Positions 7,438 through 16,545 of a DNA stretch of 64,000 bases are shown piece after piece. The DNA comes from Phenylobacterium sp. RIFCSPHIGHO2_01_FULL_69_31 (GTDB lineage: Bacteria > Pseudomonadota > Alphaproteobacteria > Caulobacterales > Caulobacteraceae). Every line of letters starts with the position of its first letter. The first letter of the stretch is position 1. A program made the translations under genes and the position numbers. The notes below the pieces were generated by a model. The model ran no database searches. It saw nothing but the letters and a program-made list of their open reading frames with translations, and had not been told where the DNA came from. Location: positions 89,552 to 153,551 of the forward strand of contig NZ_MHXN01000011.1 in the NCBI RefSeq assembly GCF_001824475.1. The letters run 5' to 3'.

Positions 7438-8955
7438 ATGAATGCTGTCACCGCGACCGCCACGGACGCCGGCCACTTCGACGTCCTGATCGTGGGGGCA
7501 GGGATCTCGGGGGTCGGCGCCGCCTACCACCTGCGCCAGCAGTCGCCCGATCGGTCGTTCGTGGTGCTCGAGACCCTCGAAAGCTTCGGCGGCACCTGGC
7601 TGACCCACAAGTATCCGGGCATCCGGTCGGACAGCGACCTCTACACCTTCGGCTATCGGTTCAAGCCCTGGGTGGGCCCGCCCATCGCCACCGCGGAAGA
7701 GATCCTCTCGTACATGGGCGAGGTGATCGAAGAGAACGACCTGGCGCCCCATATCCGCTATCGCCACCGCATCGAGCGGGCGACCTGGTCCAGCGAGCGG
7801 AACCTCTGGACGATCGAGGCCGTCCGCCTGGACACCGGCGAGCCGCTGCGCTTCACGGCCAACTTCCTGTGGATGTGCCAGGGCTACTACCGCCAGTCCG
7901 AGGGCTACACGCCCGAATGGGCCGGCATGGACAGCTTCAAGGGCCGCATCGTCCACCCGCAGACCTGGCCCGACGACCTGGAGCTGAAGGGCAAGAAGGT
8001 CGTGATCATCGGCTCGGGCGCCACGGCGGCGACCCTCCTGCCCAACATCGCCGACGATTGTGGGCACGTGACCCTGCTGCAGCGCTCGCCGACCTATTTC
8101 ATCCCGGGCCGCAACGCGATCGACATCGCCGACCAGCTGCGGCTGCTGGAGGTCGACGAGGCCTGGATCCACGAGATCGTCCGCCGCCAGCAGCTCTACA
8201 ACCAGGACCTCTTCACTCGCCGTTCCATCGACGAGCCGGAGGTCGTGAAGGCCGAACTGCTGGCCGGGGTCTCGGCCTTCGTGGGCCCGGAGATTACGGC
8301 GAAGCACTTCACGCCGACCTACCGTCCCTGGCGGCAGCGGATCGCCTTTGTGCCGGACGGCGACATCTTCCAGGCGGTGAAGCAGGGCAAGGCCTCGGTG
8401 GTCACCGACGAGATCGACCGCTTCACCGAGACGGGCATCCTGCTGAAGTCGGGCGAGACGCTGGAGGCCGACGTGATCATCACGGCCACCGGCTTCAACC
8501 TGAACGTCCTGGGCGATATCGACTTCGTGGTCGACGGCAAGCCGCTGGATTTCGCGAACACCGTCACCTACCGCGGCATGATGTTCACCGGCGTGCCCAA
8601 CATGGTGTGGGTGTTCGGCTACTTCCGGGCCAGCTGGACCCTGCGGGCCGACCTGATCGCCGACTTCGTCTGCCGCCTGCTGAACCACATGCGCGACAAG
8701 GGCGTGTCCAAGGTGGAGGTCGCCCTGCGGCCCGAGGACAAGGACATGGCCCTGAAGCCGTGGATCGACCCGGAGAACTTCAACCCGGGCTACCTGATGC
8801 GCGGCATGCACCTCCTGCCCAAGGCCGGCGACAAGCCCGAGTGGCGGCACAGCCAGGACTACTGGCGCGAGAAGGACGAGCTGCCGCTGATCGACCTGGA
8901 CGACCCGGCGTTTGTCTATGGGGGCAAGGCGGAGGCGGAGACCAAGGCCGCCTGA
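7438..8955 (+). CDS. Flavin-containing monooxygenase, Baeyer-Villiger type
   Basis: A 505-residue FAD- and NADPH-dependent monooxygenase that would insert oxygen into a ketone or oxidise a heteroatom; substrate unknown. It has an N-terminal Rossmann motif GAGISGVGAAYHL, the FMO segment GGTWLTHKYPGIRSD, the Baeyer-Villiger fingerprint FKGRIVHPQTWP (FxGxxxHxxxW), a second dinucleotide motif GSGATAATLLP and the late ATGFNLN motif. The start follows GGGAGGC at good spacing. It stands alone on the plus strand. The shared upstream element hints at common control with the SDR and serine hydrolase genes, as in catabolic pathways. Confidence 0.92.
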   Translation: MNAVTATATDAGHFDVLIVGAGISGVGAAYHLRQQSPDRSFVVLETLESFGGTWLTHKYPGIRSDSDLYTFGYRFKPWVGPPIATAEEILSYMGEVIEENDLAPHIRYRHRIERATWSSERNLWTIEAVRLDTGEPLRFTANFLWMCQGYYRQSEGYTPEWAGMDSFKGRIVHPQTWPDDLELKGKKVVIIGSGATAATLLPNIADDCGHVTLLQRSPTYFIPGRNAIDIADQLRLLEVDEAWIHEIVRRQQLYNQDLFTRRSIDEPEVVKAELLAGVSAFVGPEITAKHFTPTYRPWRQRIAFVPDGDIFQAVKQGKASVVTDEIDRFTETGILLKSGETLEADVIITATGFNLNVLGDIDFVVDGKPLDFANTVTYRGMMFTGVPNMVWVFGYFRASWTLRADLIADFVCRLLNHMRDKGVSKVEVALRPEDKDMALKPWIDPENFNPGYLMRGMHLLPKAGDKPEWRHSQDYWREKDELPLIDLDDPAFVYGGKAEAETKAA

Positions 8956-9037
8956 CGGCCGATCGGCGCCATCGTAAGCGGGAGTTAACGCGAAGGGGGT
9001 CTTCTCCGTCCTTAACCATGAGGCTGCGGAGACTCCC

Positions 9038-9979
9038 GTGAACATGATGGCGAAGCCGATGGCCGGCCCGGGGCCGGCCGCCGACGCGATCTCGGACTTC
9101 ATCGAGACCGGCGCGCACCTGTTCCAGGCGCCCGTGGACGCCGCGGCGGCCACCGGCCTTCTGGCCGACATCCGCGCCACGCGGGCGTTCGACGAGACGC
9201 TGTTCCTGAGCGAGGCCGAGTTCGACGCCGACCCGCAATACACCGGCGTGAACCCCCGGCCCGGCCGCAACCTCCTGGAGCGGTTCGAGGACCGGCTGGG
9301 CTTCGTCGAGCAGGCGCCGCAGATCGTCGAGGCGGTCACCGCCCTCCTGGGCCACGACTATGAGATCCTGAACAAGAAGGTCGTCTGCGGTGTGCCCGCC
9401 CGGTCGATCCCCGACTGGCTGAAGGCGCGCATCCACGGCAACCCGGTGAACAACCTGGGCGCCTACATGAAGCCCCAGAACCGGGACATCACCTACTTCT
9501 ACGGCATCGACTTCCACCAGGACCTGATCGACTACAAGGAACGGGAAGCCGATTTCCTCACCCTCTACGTCTATCTGCACCCGGTGACGCGGGCGGACGC
9601 GCCGCTGTACCTGCTGGAGGGCAGCCACAAGCTGGGCGGCTCGGTGTTCCCGCACGACCTGACCCGCGCCACGCCCGACACCTGGCTCTACCGCAACGGC
9701 GAGCATGGCGAGGTCGAGACCCGGCAGCGGATCCTGACCGGCGGCGCCGGCTTTGCGGCCATGTGGCACGCCTGCACGCTGCACGGCACCCAGCCGGACG
9801 CCGCCGACCACGAGCGGATCTCGCTGCGCTACCTCATCGCCCGCGGCAAAGGCCGCGCGCCGGGCATGGAAGCGGTGAACGCCACCCTCCAGGGCCCCCT
9901 CAGCCTCACCGACACCCGCAAGGATCTCGGCGCCGACGGCGCGGCGGTGATCCGGGCGAACACGGTGCTGAAGGCGTAG
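9038..9979 (+). CDS. Phytanoyl-CoA dioxygenase (PhyH) family protein
   Basis: A 313-residue Fe(II)/2-oxoglutarate-dependent oxygenase. The iron-binding HxD is in YGIDFHQDLID, the distal histidine probably in MWHACTLHGTQ, and the 2-oxoglutarate arginine probably in RISLRYLIARG. The start is GTG at 9038 or ATG at 9044. A TTAACCAT octamer at 9012-9019 precedes it. It faces the glycan operon and is convergent with its last gene. With the two PhyH genes in that operon this makes three, so it may belong to the same sugar-modifying system; this is inference. Confidence 0.85.
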   Translation: MNMMAKPMAGPGPAADAISDFIETGAHLFQAPVDAAAATGLLADIRATRAFDETLFLSEAEFDADPQYTGVNPRPGRNLLERFEDRLGFVEQAPQIVEAVTALLGHDYEILNKKVVCGVPARSIPDWLKARIHGNPVNNLGAYMKPQNRDITYFYGIDFHQDLIDYKEREADFLTLYVYLHPVTRADAPLYLLEGSHKLGGSVFPHDLTRATPDTWLYRNGEHGEVETRQRILTGGAGFAAMWHACTLHGTQPDAADHERISLRYLIARGKGRAPGMEAVNATLQGPLSLTDTRKDLGADGAAVIRANTVLKA

Positions 9980-9985
9980 GAGCTC

Positions 9986-10010
9986 CATGGCCGGGCTTGT
10001 CCCGGCCATG
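9986..10010. terminator. Palindromic hairpin between convergent genes
   Basis: Perfect 10-bp inverted repeat: CATGGCCGGG, loop CTTGT, CCCGGCCATG. It lies between the ends of the convergent PhyH and SPINDLY-type genes. It has no T-tract, so it may stop transcription in both directions by structure alone. Very similar CCGGGxxxxxCCCGGCCATG palindromes are common between genes in alphaproteobacteria, so it may also be a copy of a dispersed repeat. Confidence 0.6.
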
Positions 10011-10023
10011 ATGGCGTCGAGCG

Positions 10024-11739
10024 CTAGGCGGTCTTGTCGATCCAGCGCTGGAACATGCGCCGGTAGTCGGCCTCGAGCCGGCGGGTGAAACCCACTTCGT
10101 CGCGATAGGCCGAGTTGTCGAAGCCCGGGCGGACGCGTGCGCGCAGCGCATCGAGCGCCTGGACGTCGGCCGTCAGCTCCAAGGCCCTGGCGACATAGGC
10201 GTCCCAGTCCTCAACCACCAGCTCCTCCAGGCCGCAGGGCAGAAGCAGGGGCAGGGGCGTCCGCGAATAGAAGTCCTGACCTTTCAGGACCAGGACCGGC
10301 ACGCCGTTCGCGATCGCGTCCACCGTCGTGGTGCCGCCTGGCACGGGAGATGGGTCCAACGCCAGGTCGATGTCGTGGAACTCCCGCGTGTAGTCGGGAC
10401 CGGTGGTGTGGCCGCGAAACTCGATCTGTTCGGGCCGAACGCCGAAGGCGGCGAAACGAGCCTGGGTCACCCGCTGAAGCACCGGGTCGGTGAAGAGGCC
10501 GTACTTCAGGATCAGGCGGTCGGCGGGGCGGGCCTTCAGAATGGTCGCCCAGCCGGCGACCGTGGCGTCGTTCAGTTTCGCCGGATTGTTGAACGAGCCG
10601 AACGTCACATAGCCATTCTTCAGCGCGGGCGTGGGCGTGGGCGGATGGCGTTCGGCGCTCGGGCGGTACGGCGCCATGATCTCGCCCGTCCGCCAGATCT
10701 CCTCGGTGAAGTAGGCTTCGTTGCCTGGGACTTCCATGGAGTCGGCGTGCATGACGTAGTCCATGCAGGTGAGGCCGGTGGTCTGCATGAAGTTGATCCA
10801 GCCGATCTGGACAGGGGCCGGCCGAAGGGTGAAGACCCTCAAGCGGCTGCCGGCCGTGTGGCCCCAGACGTCCACCAGGATGTCGATGCGGTCGCCACGG
10901 ATGAGTTCGGCCGCGTCCTCGTCCGACAGATGCCCGATCTTGCGCATCGTGCAGTGGTCGGGCAGCGGCGCTTCGGCGGCCGGATCCGGCGTGTAGAGGA
11001 AGACCTCGACCGCCTGCGGATCGTGCGCCTCGAACACGGGGACCGTGGAAGGCGCCACCTGGTTTCTGGTGAAGCTGGGGCCGACGTAGCCGATGCGCAG
11101 CTTCCGTTCGGCGGTGCGGGGATTGGCGAAGGCGGGCGGTGGCCCGGGCGGTGCGGCCGCGTAGAGTTCGCCCCAGCGCCGGCTCTCCGCGGAGACCCGC
11201 GCCAGACGATCGTCCACATAGAACAGCGGATAGAGCAGGAACTGGTGCACGCCGGGGATCGAGAACACCTCGGAGGCCGCCGTGAAGACATCCACCGCCT
11301 CCTGGATGCGTCCCTGATGCTGAAGGGACAGTCCGTAGGTGACCATGGTGTTGGGATCGAGGTTGTCGAAATCCAGCGCCCGCCCGAGGCAGTAGCTGGC
11401 GGAGGCCATCAGCTTGCGCGCGTAGAGCTGAGTGCCGACCTGGGCCGCGTAGGGCCGATCGGCGCCGAGCCGCCGGACGTCGACATCGAGGGCCTGTAGC
11501 ACCGCAAGCGCGTGCAGCGTGCGGGCCTCGTCGAGGATGCCTGCCGCCTGTTCGCCCGCGCCGGCCGCAGCGGCGGCGCTGGCGAGCCAGTAGCGGGTTT
11601 CGTAGTCGGAAGAATCCTGCAGGCAACGGGCCTGGAAGTGGCTGATGGCGGCTGCCAGGTCACCCTCGTGGAAGGCGGCGACGCCCAGCGCGCGCTGATC
11701 GCGCGTCTCAAGGCCGTCCAGGGCTGCAAGCGCGCTCAT
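10024..11739 (-). CDS. SPINDLY-type O-GlcNAc transferase-like glycosyltransferase (GT41), FlmG-like
   Basis: About 571 residues: an N-terminal helical TPR-like part (to about 230) followed by a full GT41 domain. GT41 hallmarks are LRIGYVGPSF, ILVDVWGHTAGSRL, RPAPVQIGWINFMQTTGLTCMDY, VTFGSFNNPAKLN and LALDPSPVPGGTTTVDAIANG. The family transfers sugars to Ser/Thr of proteins. In Caulobacter and Brevundimonas a TPR-GT41 protein, FlmG, glycosylates flagellin with a pseudaminate-type sugar, which fits the pseG/pseI context. The TPR part is shorter than in many relatives. The ATG at 11739 follows GGAGAGACGG. It is the last gene of the glycan operon. Confidence 0.85.
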   Translation of the reverse strand: MSALAALDGLETRDQRALGVAAFHEGDLAAAISHFQARCLQDSSDYETRYWLASAAAAAGAGEQAAGILDEARTLHALAVLQALDVDVRRLGADRPYAAQVGTQLYARKLMASASYCLGRALDFDNLDPNTMVTYGLSLQHQGRIQEAVDVFTAASEVFSIPGVHQFLLYPLFYVDDRLARVSAESRRWGELYAAAPPGPPPAFANPRTAERKLRIGYVGPSFTRNQVAPSTVPVFEAHDPQAVEVFLYTPDPAAEAPLPDHCTMRKIGHLSDEDAAELIRGDRIDILVDVWGHTAGSRLRVFTLRPAPVQIGWINFMQTTGLTCMDYVMHADSMEVPGNEAYFTEEIWRTGEIMAPYRPSAERHPPTPTPALKNGYVTFGSFNNPAKLNDATVAGWATILKARPADRLILKYGLFTDPVLQRVTQARFAAFGVRPEQIEFRGHTTGPDYTREFHDIDLALDPSPVPGGTTTVDAIANGVPVLVLKGQDFYSRTPLPLLLPCGLEELVVEDWDAYVARALELTADVQALDALRARVRPGFDNSAYRDEVGFTRRLEADYRRMFQRWIDKTA

Positions 11740-11792
11740 CCGTCTCTCCACGTCTTCGGCGGCGACTATCTGCTGCGCCGATTGAGGAGGCG

Positions 11793-12446
11793 TTAACCAT
11801 GTCGGATCTGCTCGCCGAGGACGGCGAGCTCGTCGTCGGCCAGGCGCTGGAGGATCGAACCGCCCGCGCCGCCCCAAGGTCCGAGGAACTCCAGCTCGAT
11901 GCCGGCGGCGCCGAAGGCCTCGGCGTCGTAGAGGTCGCGGCCGCCGGGCGCGTTGAGATAACGCGTTGCGCCGAGCCGGCGGGCGATTTCGAGGATGCGA
12001 TCCTGGGCGCGGTAGCTCTGCGGCACGTCCAGGGACGACGAACGCACCACGTTCCACCGGAGGCCGAGCAGCCGGCAGGCCTCTTCCAGCAGGCCGGCGA
12101 TGTAGTCGCCGGGCGATCCTTCGGCCTGGCGCACCCGGTGCAGCAGCGGCTCATGGGCCCCGCCGCGCGCCGCAACGGGGAAGGGCCGCAAGCGGTCGCC
12201 GATGGCTGCGCGCGCGTCGTCCGCAAACTGAAGATCGCGGATCAGCACGTCCTGCGGCGCGGGCTTCAGCGGCAGGGTCAGCCACTGTTCCTCGCCGCGC
12301 GCGTCCAGCAGCTTGTTTCGATGCAGCCAGCCCCGACGCGGGAACTGGACACAGTCGTAGATGACGAACAGGTCGGTCTGGGCGATCAGGCGGAAGTATC
12401 CTGCGTAGGGCAGGAAGTAGGGCTGCATGATCGCGATGGCCGCCAT
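11793..12446 (-). CDS. WbqC family protein
   Basis: A 217-residue protein of the WbqC family found in O-antigen and other surface-sugar clusters. The hallmark N-terminus is IMQPYFLPYAGYFRLIAQTD, followed by DCVQFPRRGWLHRNKL and WLTLPLKP. The fold is papain/transglutaminase-like and an amide-forming or amide-transfer role on amino sugars has been proposed; this is not proved. It starts 4 bp after the preceding dioxygenase gene ends and is followed after about 50 bp by the glycosyltransferase, so it is firmly inside the operon. Confidence 0.9.
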   Translation of the reverse strand: MAAIAIMQPYFLPYAGYFRLIAQTDLFVIYDCVQFPRRGWLHRNKLLDARGEEQWLTLPLKPAPQDVLIRDLQFADDARAAIGDRLRPFPVAARGGAHEPLLHRVRQAEGSPGDYIAGLLEEACRLLGLRWNVVRSSSLDVPQSYRAQDRILEIARRLGATRYLNAPGGRDLYDAEAFGAAGIELEFLGPWGGAGGSILQRLADDELAVLGEQIRHG

Positions 12447-12450
12447 GGCG

Positions 12451-13317
12451 TCAGTCGACGGCGTCCGGGAAGATTGTCCGCAGGTCGGCCGGCTTCGGGA
12501 AGTCCGGGACGATCAGGTCGGTCTGGTAGGAATACTTGTACGGCGTGGGATAGCCATGCTCGACGTAGGTCGGCTCGGCGGCGTTGTTGAAGCGGGTGCT
12601 GAAGGCGATCCGGACGTTGCCATCGCCGGTCTCACCGGTGCGGTGGACGAGGAACGAGGAGAAGATCACCCCATCGCCAGGCTCCATCGGCAGCGGGCGG
12701 TACTGATCCTCGGTGATGCGTGGGTCGCTGACCGTGGGCGTCATAATGTGCTCGACAGTGTCCAGGAGGCCGTAGAGGTGCGAGCCCGGGATCACCTCCA
12801 GCGGGTGGGACGTGGCGGTCACCGGCGTGGTGGGCGCCCAAAGGACGACGGAATCCAGGCTGCCCTGCATGCTGCGCCAATCCTGGTGCGGCGGCGACTT
12901 GTGGTAGCCGCCCGGGATCCGCAGGGTCTCGGACATGATGTGGTTGGAAAGCCGCGTCGAGAGCACCGGCACGGCGACCCCGGCCGCGCGCACCAGCTCC
13001 ACGATCGCATCCGACGCCATGATCCGGTGGGCCGACGGGACCATCTGGGTCATCCGGGCGGTGGCGATGTAGGTCGGCACGTCCACGGCCAGGAGGCGAG
13101 CGGCATTGGCGTGAAACGCCTCCCGGGAGGTTCCGGCATCGACGGGCAAGCCCAGCCGGCGCAGCTGCTGAGCGAAGAGCTCCCCCATCTCGGCATTGAG
13201 CTGCTGGAGGTCGCGCGGGTCGAGAAGCCCGCGGGCGACGAAGAAGCCCTCGCGGAGGAACGCCTCACGATCGATGACGGGCGAGGCGGGCCGGGCGAGG
13301 CGGGCGGGCTTGTTCAT
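12451..13317 (-). CDS. PhyH-family Fe(II)/2-oxoglutarate dioxygenase (operon copy 2)
   Basis: A 288-residue oxygenase. The iron-binding HxD is in KSPPHQDWRS and the distal His in FLVHRTGETG. The following RIAFSTRFN probably binds 2-oxoglutarate. Segments such as VVLWAPTTPVT and PLEVIPGSHLYG are typical of PhyH proteins from sugar and natural-product clusters. Its start overlaps the stop of the upstream methyltransferase by 4 bp (ATGA), implying translational coupling. It probably oxidises a sugar or a methyl/acyl group of the operon's product; substrate not determinable. Confidence 0.87.
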   Translation of the reverse strand: MNKPARLARPASPVIDREAFLREGFFVARGLLDPRDLQQLNAEMGELFAQQLRRLGLPVDAGTSREAFHANAARLLAVDVPTYIATARMTQMVPSAHRIMASDAIVELVRAAGVAVPVLSTRLSNHIMSETLRIPGGYHKSPPHQDWRSMQGSLDSVVLWAPTTPVTATSHPLEVIPGSHLYGLLDTVEHIMTPTVSDPRITEDQYRPLPMEPGDGVIFSSFLVHRTGETGDGNVRIAFSTRFNNAAEPTYVEHGYPTPYKYSYQTDLIVPDFPKPADLRTIFPDAVD

Positions 13318-14069
13318 GCGGTCTCTCCGGCGCCCGGCGGGGCGCAGATGGCGTAGATGCTGGCGCAGAGGTCCGGGTAGAGCGCGCCCAGCTTGAAGCA
13401 GCCTTCCAGGTAGTCCTCGCCGATCAGGCCACTGGCGATCAGCTTGTCGAACTGGAAGTTGGCGAACGGCTTGAAGAACACGCCGCCGGTCTCGACGGCG
13501 ACCAGGCCAGCTTCCGCAACGTGCGCCTTCAGGGCCGGCAGGTCATAGGTGCGGCGATGCCCGTGCTCGAACTCGCCAGGCGTCACGGCTGTAGGATGCG
13601 AGATCAGGCCCATGGCCACGGCGATCTGGCGCGAGGCGGCGTTGGCGTTCGGCACCACCAGGAAGAGACGGCCGCTCGGCGTGAGCCAGGTCCCGATCCG
13701 GCGGAGCAGTTCGACCGGCTCGTCCAGATGTTCCAGCGTATGGGTCAGGAACACGGCGTCGAACTTGGCGGCGGGCTCGAAGTCCTCGAAGCGGCTGAGG
13801 ACGAAGGTGACGCCCGGCGGGGCCTTGGCGCGGGCGATGTCGATCAGGTCGCTCGAGCCTTCGACCGTCGTCAGGTCCGGGAAGATGGCCGCGAGGCGCC
13901 GAGTGAACTCGCCCTCGAAGCAGCCCATTTCCAGGGCGCGGCCGCCGCGGGGCAGCTTCGCCTCGAACGTCCGCAGCATGTAGGCGTGCATGCGGTAGTC
14001 GAAGTCGTAGGCGTACTTGCGGTCTTCGGTGTCGGCGAATTCCCGGTTGAGGTCGCGCTGGGCGGTCAT
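13314..14069 (-). CDS. Class I SAM-dependent methyltransferase (small-molecule type)
   Basis: A 251-residue methyltransferase. Motif I is ALEMGCFEGEFTRRL, followed by the acidic residue in TTVEGSSD, then FDAVFLTHTLEHLDEP and LFLVVPNANAASRQ. These are typical Methyltransf_11/23 enzymes of polysaccharide and antibiotic clusters. The start overlaps the upstream PhyH gene by 4 bp and the end overlaps the downstream PhyH gene by 4 bp. The methylated sugar or lipid carrier is unknown. Confidence 0.88.
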   Translation of the reverse strand: MTAQRDLNREFADTEDRKYAYDFDYRMHAYMLRTFEAKLPRGGRALEMGCFEGEFTRRLAAIFPDLTTVEGSSDLIDIARAKAPPGVTFVLSRFEDFEPAAKFDAVFLTHTLEHLDEPVELLRRIGTWLTPSGRLFLVVPNANAASRQIAVAMGLISHPTAVTPGEFEHGHRRTYDLPALKAHVAEAGLVAVETGGVFFKPFANFQFDKLIASGLIGEDYLEGCFKLGALYPDLCASIYAICAPPGAGETA

Positions 14070-14857
14070 CCCTGGTCGCCCCGGTACATGCGACGCTCGG
14101 GCGGCTGGTACCACTCGTCGAGGCTGGCCGGGACGCGGGCGTTGTAGCCGATCACCTGGCGGGTGTGCGCGGTGAGCGAGGCGCCGGCGTCGTAGCCCAG
14201 GACCCGGGGGTAGTCGAACTGCTGCTTGATGAAGGGGCGGCAGTACATGGGTGTGACGGAGCGGCGGGCGCGGTCGGTCGTGTTGTTTCCGCCCGCATGC
14301 CAGACGTTGGAGTTGAACACGAGGACGCTGCCCGCCGGGCCGGTTGCGCGCTCGGCGTGGGCGTAGAAGTCCTCGTCCGACGGCTTCTCCGCCGCCTTGT
14401 GGGAGCCGGAGAGCATGTAGGTGGCGCCGTTGTCGGCGGTGAAGTCGTCCAGCATCACCAGGGTGTTCAGCAGTAGCGGCATGTCGCCCGAGTAGCTGCG
14501 AATGTCGCGGTGAATGCGCTGGGCGTAGGAGGTTCGACCCTGCGTGTTGATGGCGCCGCCGAAGGAATTGAGGATGTAGCGGCCGCCGAAGTAGGCCTCG
14601 TAATACGGGTTCAGGGCTTCGCTGGCGTCGATGTACTCCAGGAAGCTGGGCTTGAGACCGATCAGGTGATGGACCGTATGGTCGGCGTCCGAGGCGACGC
14701 CGTTCTTCTCCTGCATCGCCCGGCATATGTCCCAGGCAGCTTCGAGATCCTCGGCCATGCGGGCGACGAGGGCCGGGTCGACGGCTCGCGGGAACACCAC
14801 CCAGCCACGCTCGGCCATGATCGCGTTGAACTCATCGAGGCTGAGGTCGAGCTTCAT
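14066..14857 (-). CDS. PhyH-family Fe(II)/2-oxoglutarate dioxygenase (operon copy 1)
   Basis: A 263-residue dioxygenase. The iron-binding HxD lies in YAQRIHRDIRSYSG, the distal His in NSNVWHAGGNN, and an Arg follows in RARRSVTPMY. It begins MKLDLSLDEFNAIMAERGWVV, the usual strand-helix of PhyH enzymes. It differs clearly from operon copy 2, so the pair is not a recent duplication. It overlaps both neighbours by 4 bp, sitting between two methyltransferase genes. Confidence 0.87.
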   Translation of the reverse strand: MKLDLSLDEFNAIMAERGWVVFPRAVDPALVARMAEDLEAAWDICRAMQEKNGVASDADHTVHHLIGLKPSFLEYIDASEALNPYYEAYFGGRYILNSFGGAINTQGRTSYAQRIHRDIRSYSGDMPLLLNTLVMLDDFTADNGATYMLSGSHKAAEKPSDEDFYAHAERATGPAGSVLVFNSNVWHAGGNNTTDRARRSVTPMYCRPFIKQQFDYPRVLGYDAGASLTAHTRQVIGYNARVPASLDEWYQPPERRMYRGDQG

Positions 14858-15612
14858 AGCAAGGTGACCAGGGTCTTGGAGGGATAGAGGGTCACCTTCT
14901 CGATCGTGTAGCGGGCGTCGCGGAAGACTTCCTTGAAGGCGATGGCCTCGCCGGGCGCACCGGTCCAGGTGAGCTCGTCGAAGAGCAGCACGCTTCCGGG
15001 CATAAGGTGCGGCCGGATCGCCTTCAGCGCCGCGACCGTGGGCTCGTAGGGGCCCATGTCGAAGAAGGCGAAGGCCACCAGGGTCTCCGGATGGTCGGCA
15101 AAGTACTTCGGCGCAGTTTGCGCCACATCGCCGGCGATCAGCTGGTGCCCGCCCGGGATGTGACCGAAGGCGTTCATGGCCTCGTGCACGCGAAGCAGTT
15201 CGGCCAGGTAGTCCGGATAGGCGCTGCCGGTGTTGTAGCCGCCGTGGGTCTCGGTGGACTTCGCGGCCATGCCGGCGTCCTCCGGGTAGCCGGAGAAGGT
15301 GTCGAAGCCGATGATCGTGCGCTGCTTGTTGAACGGCTCGTAGATCGCTCGGAGGTTCTCCATGAGCACCAGGTTCTGGCCGCGCCACGTGCCGAACTCG
15401 ATCAGGGCGCCCGGCAGGGACTGGATGCGCTTGTAGACCTCGCTAAGGACCAGGAACTTCACCAGTAGAGAACTGCGCGTGTAGAGCCCGAGGTTGAACA
15501 TCAGCTCGCCCGGATCGAGCGGGCTGGCGTTCATCATCTCGCGGAGCCGTTCGCGCGCGGCAAGGCCGGCGTCCTGGGCGGTGGTGGCTTCGACGGGGGT
15601 GTCGCCGGTCAT
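14854..15612 (-). CDS. TylF/MycF-like SAM-dependent O-methyltransferase
   Basis: A 252-residue protein. It has the TylF-family pattern ALIEFGTWRGQNLVLMENL, TIIGFDTFSGYPED, GDVAQTAP and LVAFAFFDMGPYEPT. In this family the acidic loop residues bind a metal used in sugar O-methylation of macrolides; related genes are frequent in O-antigen clusters. Here the probable substrate is a sugar built by this operon. It overlaps the propeller gene and the PhyH gene by 4 bp each. Confidence 0.85.
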   Translation of the reverse strand: MTGDTPVEATTAQDAGLAARERLREMMNASPLDPGELMFNLGLYTRSSLLVKFLVLSEVYKRIQSLPGALIEFGTWRGQNLVLMENLRAIYEPFNKQRTIIGFDTFSGYPEDAGMAAKSTETHGGYNTGSAYPDYLAELLRVHEAMNAFGHIPGGHQLIAGDVAQTAPKYFADHPETLVAFAFFDMGPYEPTVAALKAIRPHLMPGSVLLFDELTWTGAPGEAIAFKEVFRDARYTIEKVTLYPSKTLVTLL

Positions 15613-16538
15613 CGATCCTCCTCCAGGACGGCGTAGCCGAAGCCGGTGCGCCCGAAGCCATTGCCGTTGAAGAACATGACGATGCGGTCGTCGATCCGGG
15701 CCACGAACGGGTAGCAGGTCATGGTCGAAGCCCAGGGGGCGACGCCCACGTCCAGGCCGCACGCCTGGTCCATCCGGGTCCAGTCCAGGCCATCCGGGCT
15801 TTCGGCATAGCCGATGCGATAGGCGCCGGCGCCGTCGCGGTAGTCGACGCTGTCGCGGTAGCAGTACCACATGCGGTAGCGGTCGCCGTCGCGGATCACC
15901 GTCGGATGGGAGAAGGCCTCGCGGTCGTGGGTCGGACGGATGCAGAGATGGTTCGGCCGCTCCCAGGTCACGCCGTCGCGGGAGTGGCAGTACTTGATCA
16001 CGTAGACGGGCTCGTACTTGCCCTCGACGTCGGTCCAGCGGACACCTGAGATGTACCACATGCGCCAGAGGTCGCCCTCGCGCAGGATGCTCGGCGTCAC
16101 GGCGATGTAGGGTTCGGCCGGGCAGCGCTCCAGCACGGGGCCCTCGTAGAGACGGCGGAAGGTGTCCCCGTCATCGTCGCTGACCGCGATGCCGACCGAG
16201 TTGCGGTAGGGCACCGTCACGCCACGGTTCCAGCCGGAATAGTACAGCCAGACCTGGCCGTTATGGCGGACGGGAAAGCTGGGCATGGCCCCGTCGTCGT
16301 CGAAGGTCCCCGGCGCGCCGAATCCCAGGATCGGCTGTTTGTGGGCGTAGATCACCCGGCCGAGGTCGCCTCGGTCGAGGTCGACGTAGGTGGTGTAGCT
16401 GCGACCGTCGGCGTAGCGGTCGGCGTAGAACACGCGCACCTTGTCATCGTAGACGAGGGCCGTCGGCACCTGGGCATGCGTGCCCGCCCAGTCATGCTCG
16501 GAAGGGTCGAAGATCCGACCCATGACCCGCCAGCCCAT
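15609..16538 (-). CDS. Five-bladed beta-propeller protein (GH43/GH32-like fold)
   Basis: A 309-residue protein with repeated blade motifs such as VRVFYADRYADG, VWLYYSGWNRG, LWRMWYISGVRW, YRMWYCYRDSVDY and RIVMFFNGNGFG, and SxDGxxW-type turns (SRDGVTWERP, SPDGLDWTRM). The fold is that of GH43/GH32/GH62/GH68 glycosidases. There is no signal peptide, so it acts in the cytoplasm and may be a sugar-binding protein or transglycosidase rather than a secreted hydrolase. Catalytic acids cannot be assigned safely. It overlaps the methyltransferase gene by 4 bp and starts 7 bp after the acyltransferase gene. Confidence 0.75.
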   Translation of the reverse strand: MGWRVMGRIFDPSEHDWAGTHAQVPTALVYDDKVRVFYADRYADGRSYTTYVDLDRGDLGRVIYAHKQPILGFGAPGTFDDDGAMPSFPVRHNGQVWLYYSGWNRGVTVPYRNSVGIAVSDDDGDTFRRLYEGPVLERCPAEPYIAVTPSILREGDLWRMWYISGVRWTDVEGKYEPVYVIKYCHSRDGVTWERPNHLCIRPTHDREAFSHPTVIRDGDRYRMWYCYRDSVDYRDGAGAYRIGYAESPDGLDWTRMDQACGLDVGVAPWASTMTCYPFVARIDDRIVMFFNGNGFGRTGFGYAVLEEDR

Positions 16539-16545
16539 GGTCGCC

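Noticed and set aside
10024..12057. Longer 677-residue version of the GT41 protein
   Set aside because: The extra N-terminus lies inside the WbqC gene and is Arg-rich noise; ATG 11739 has a ribosome site.
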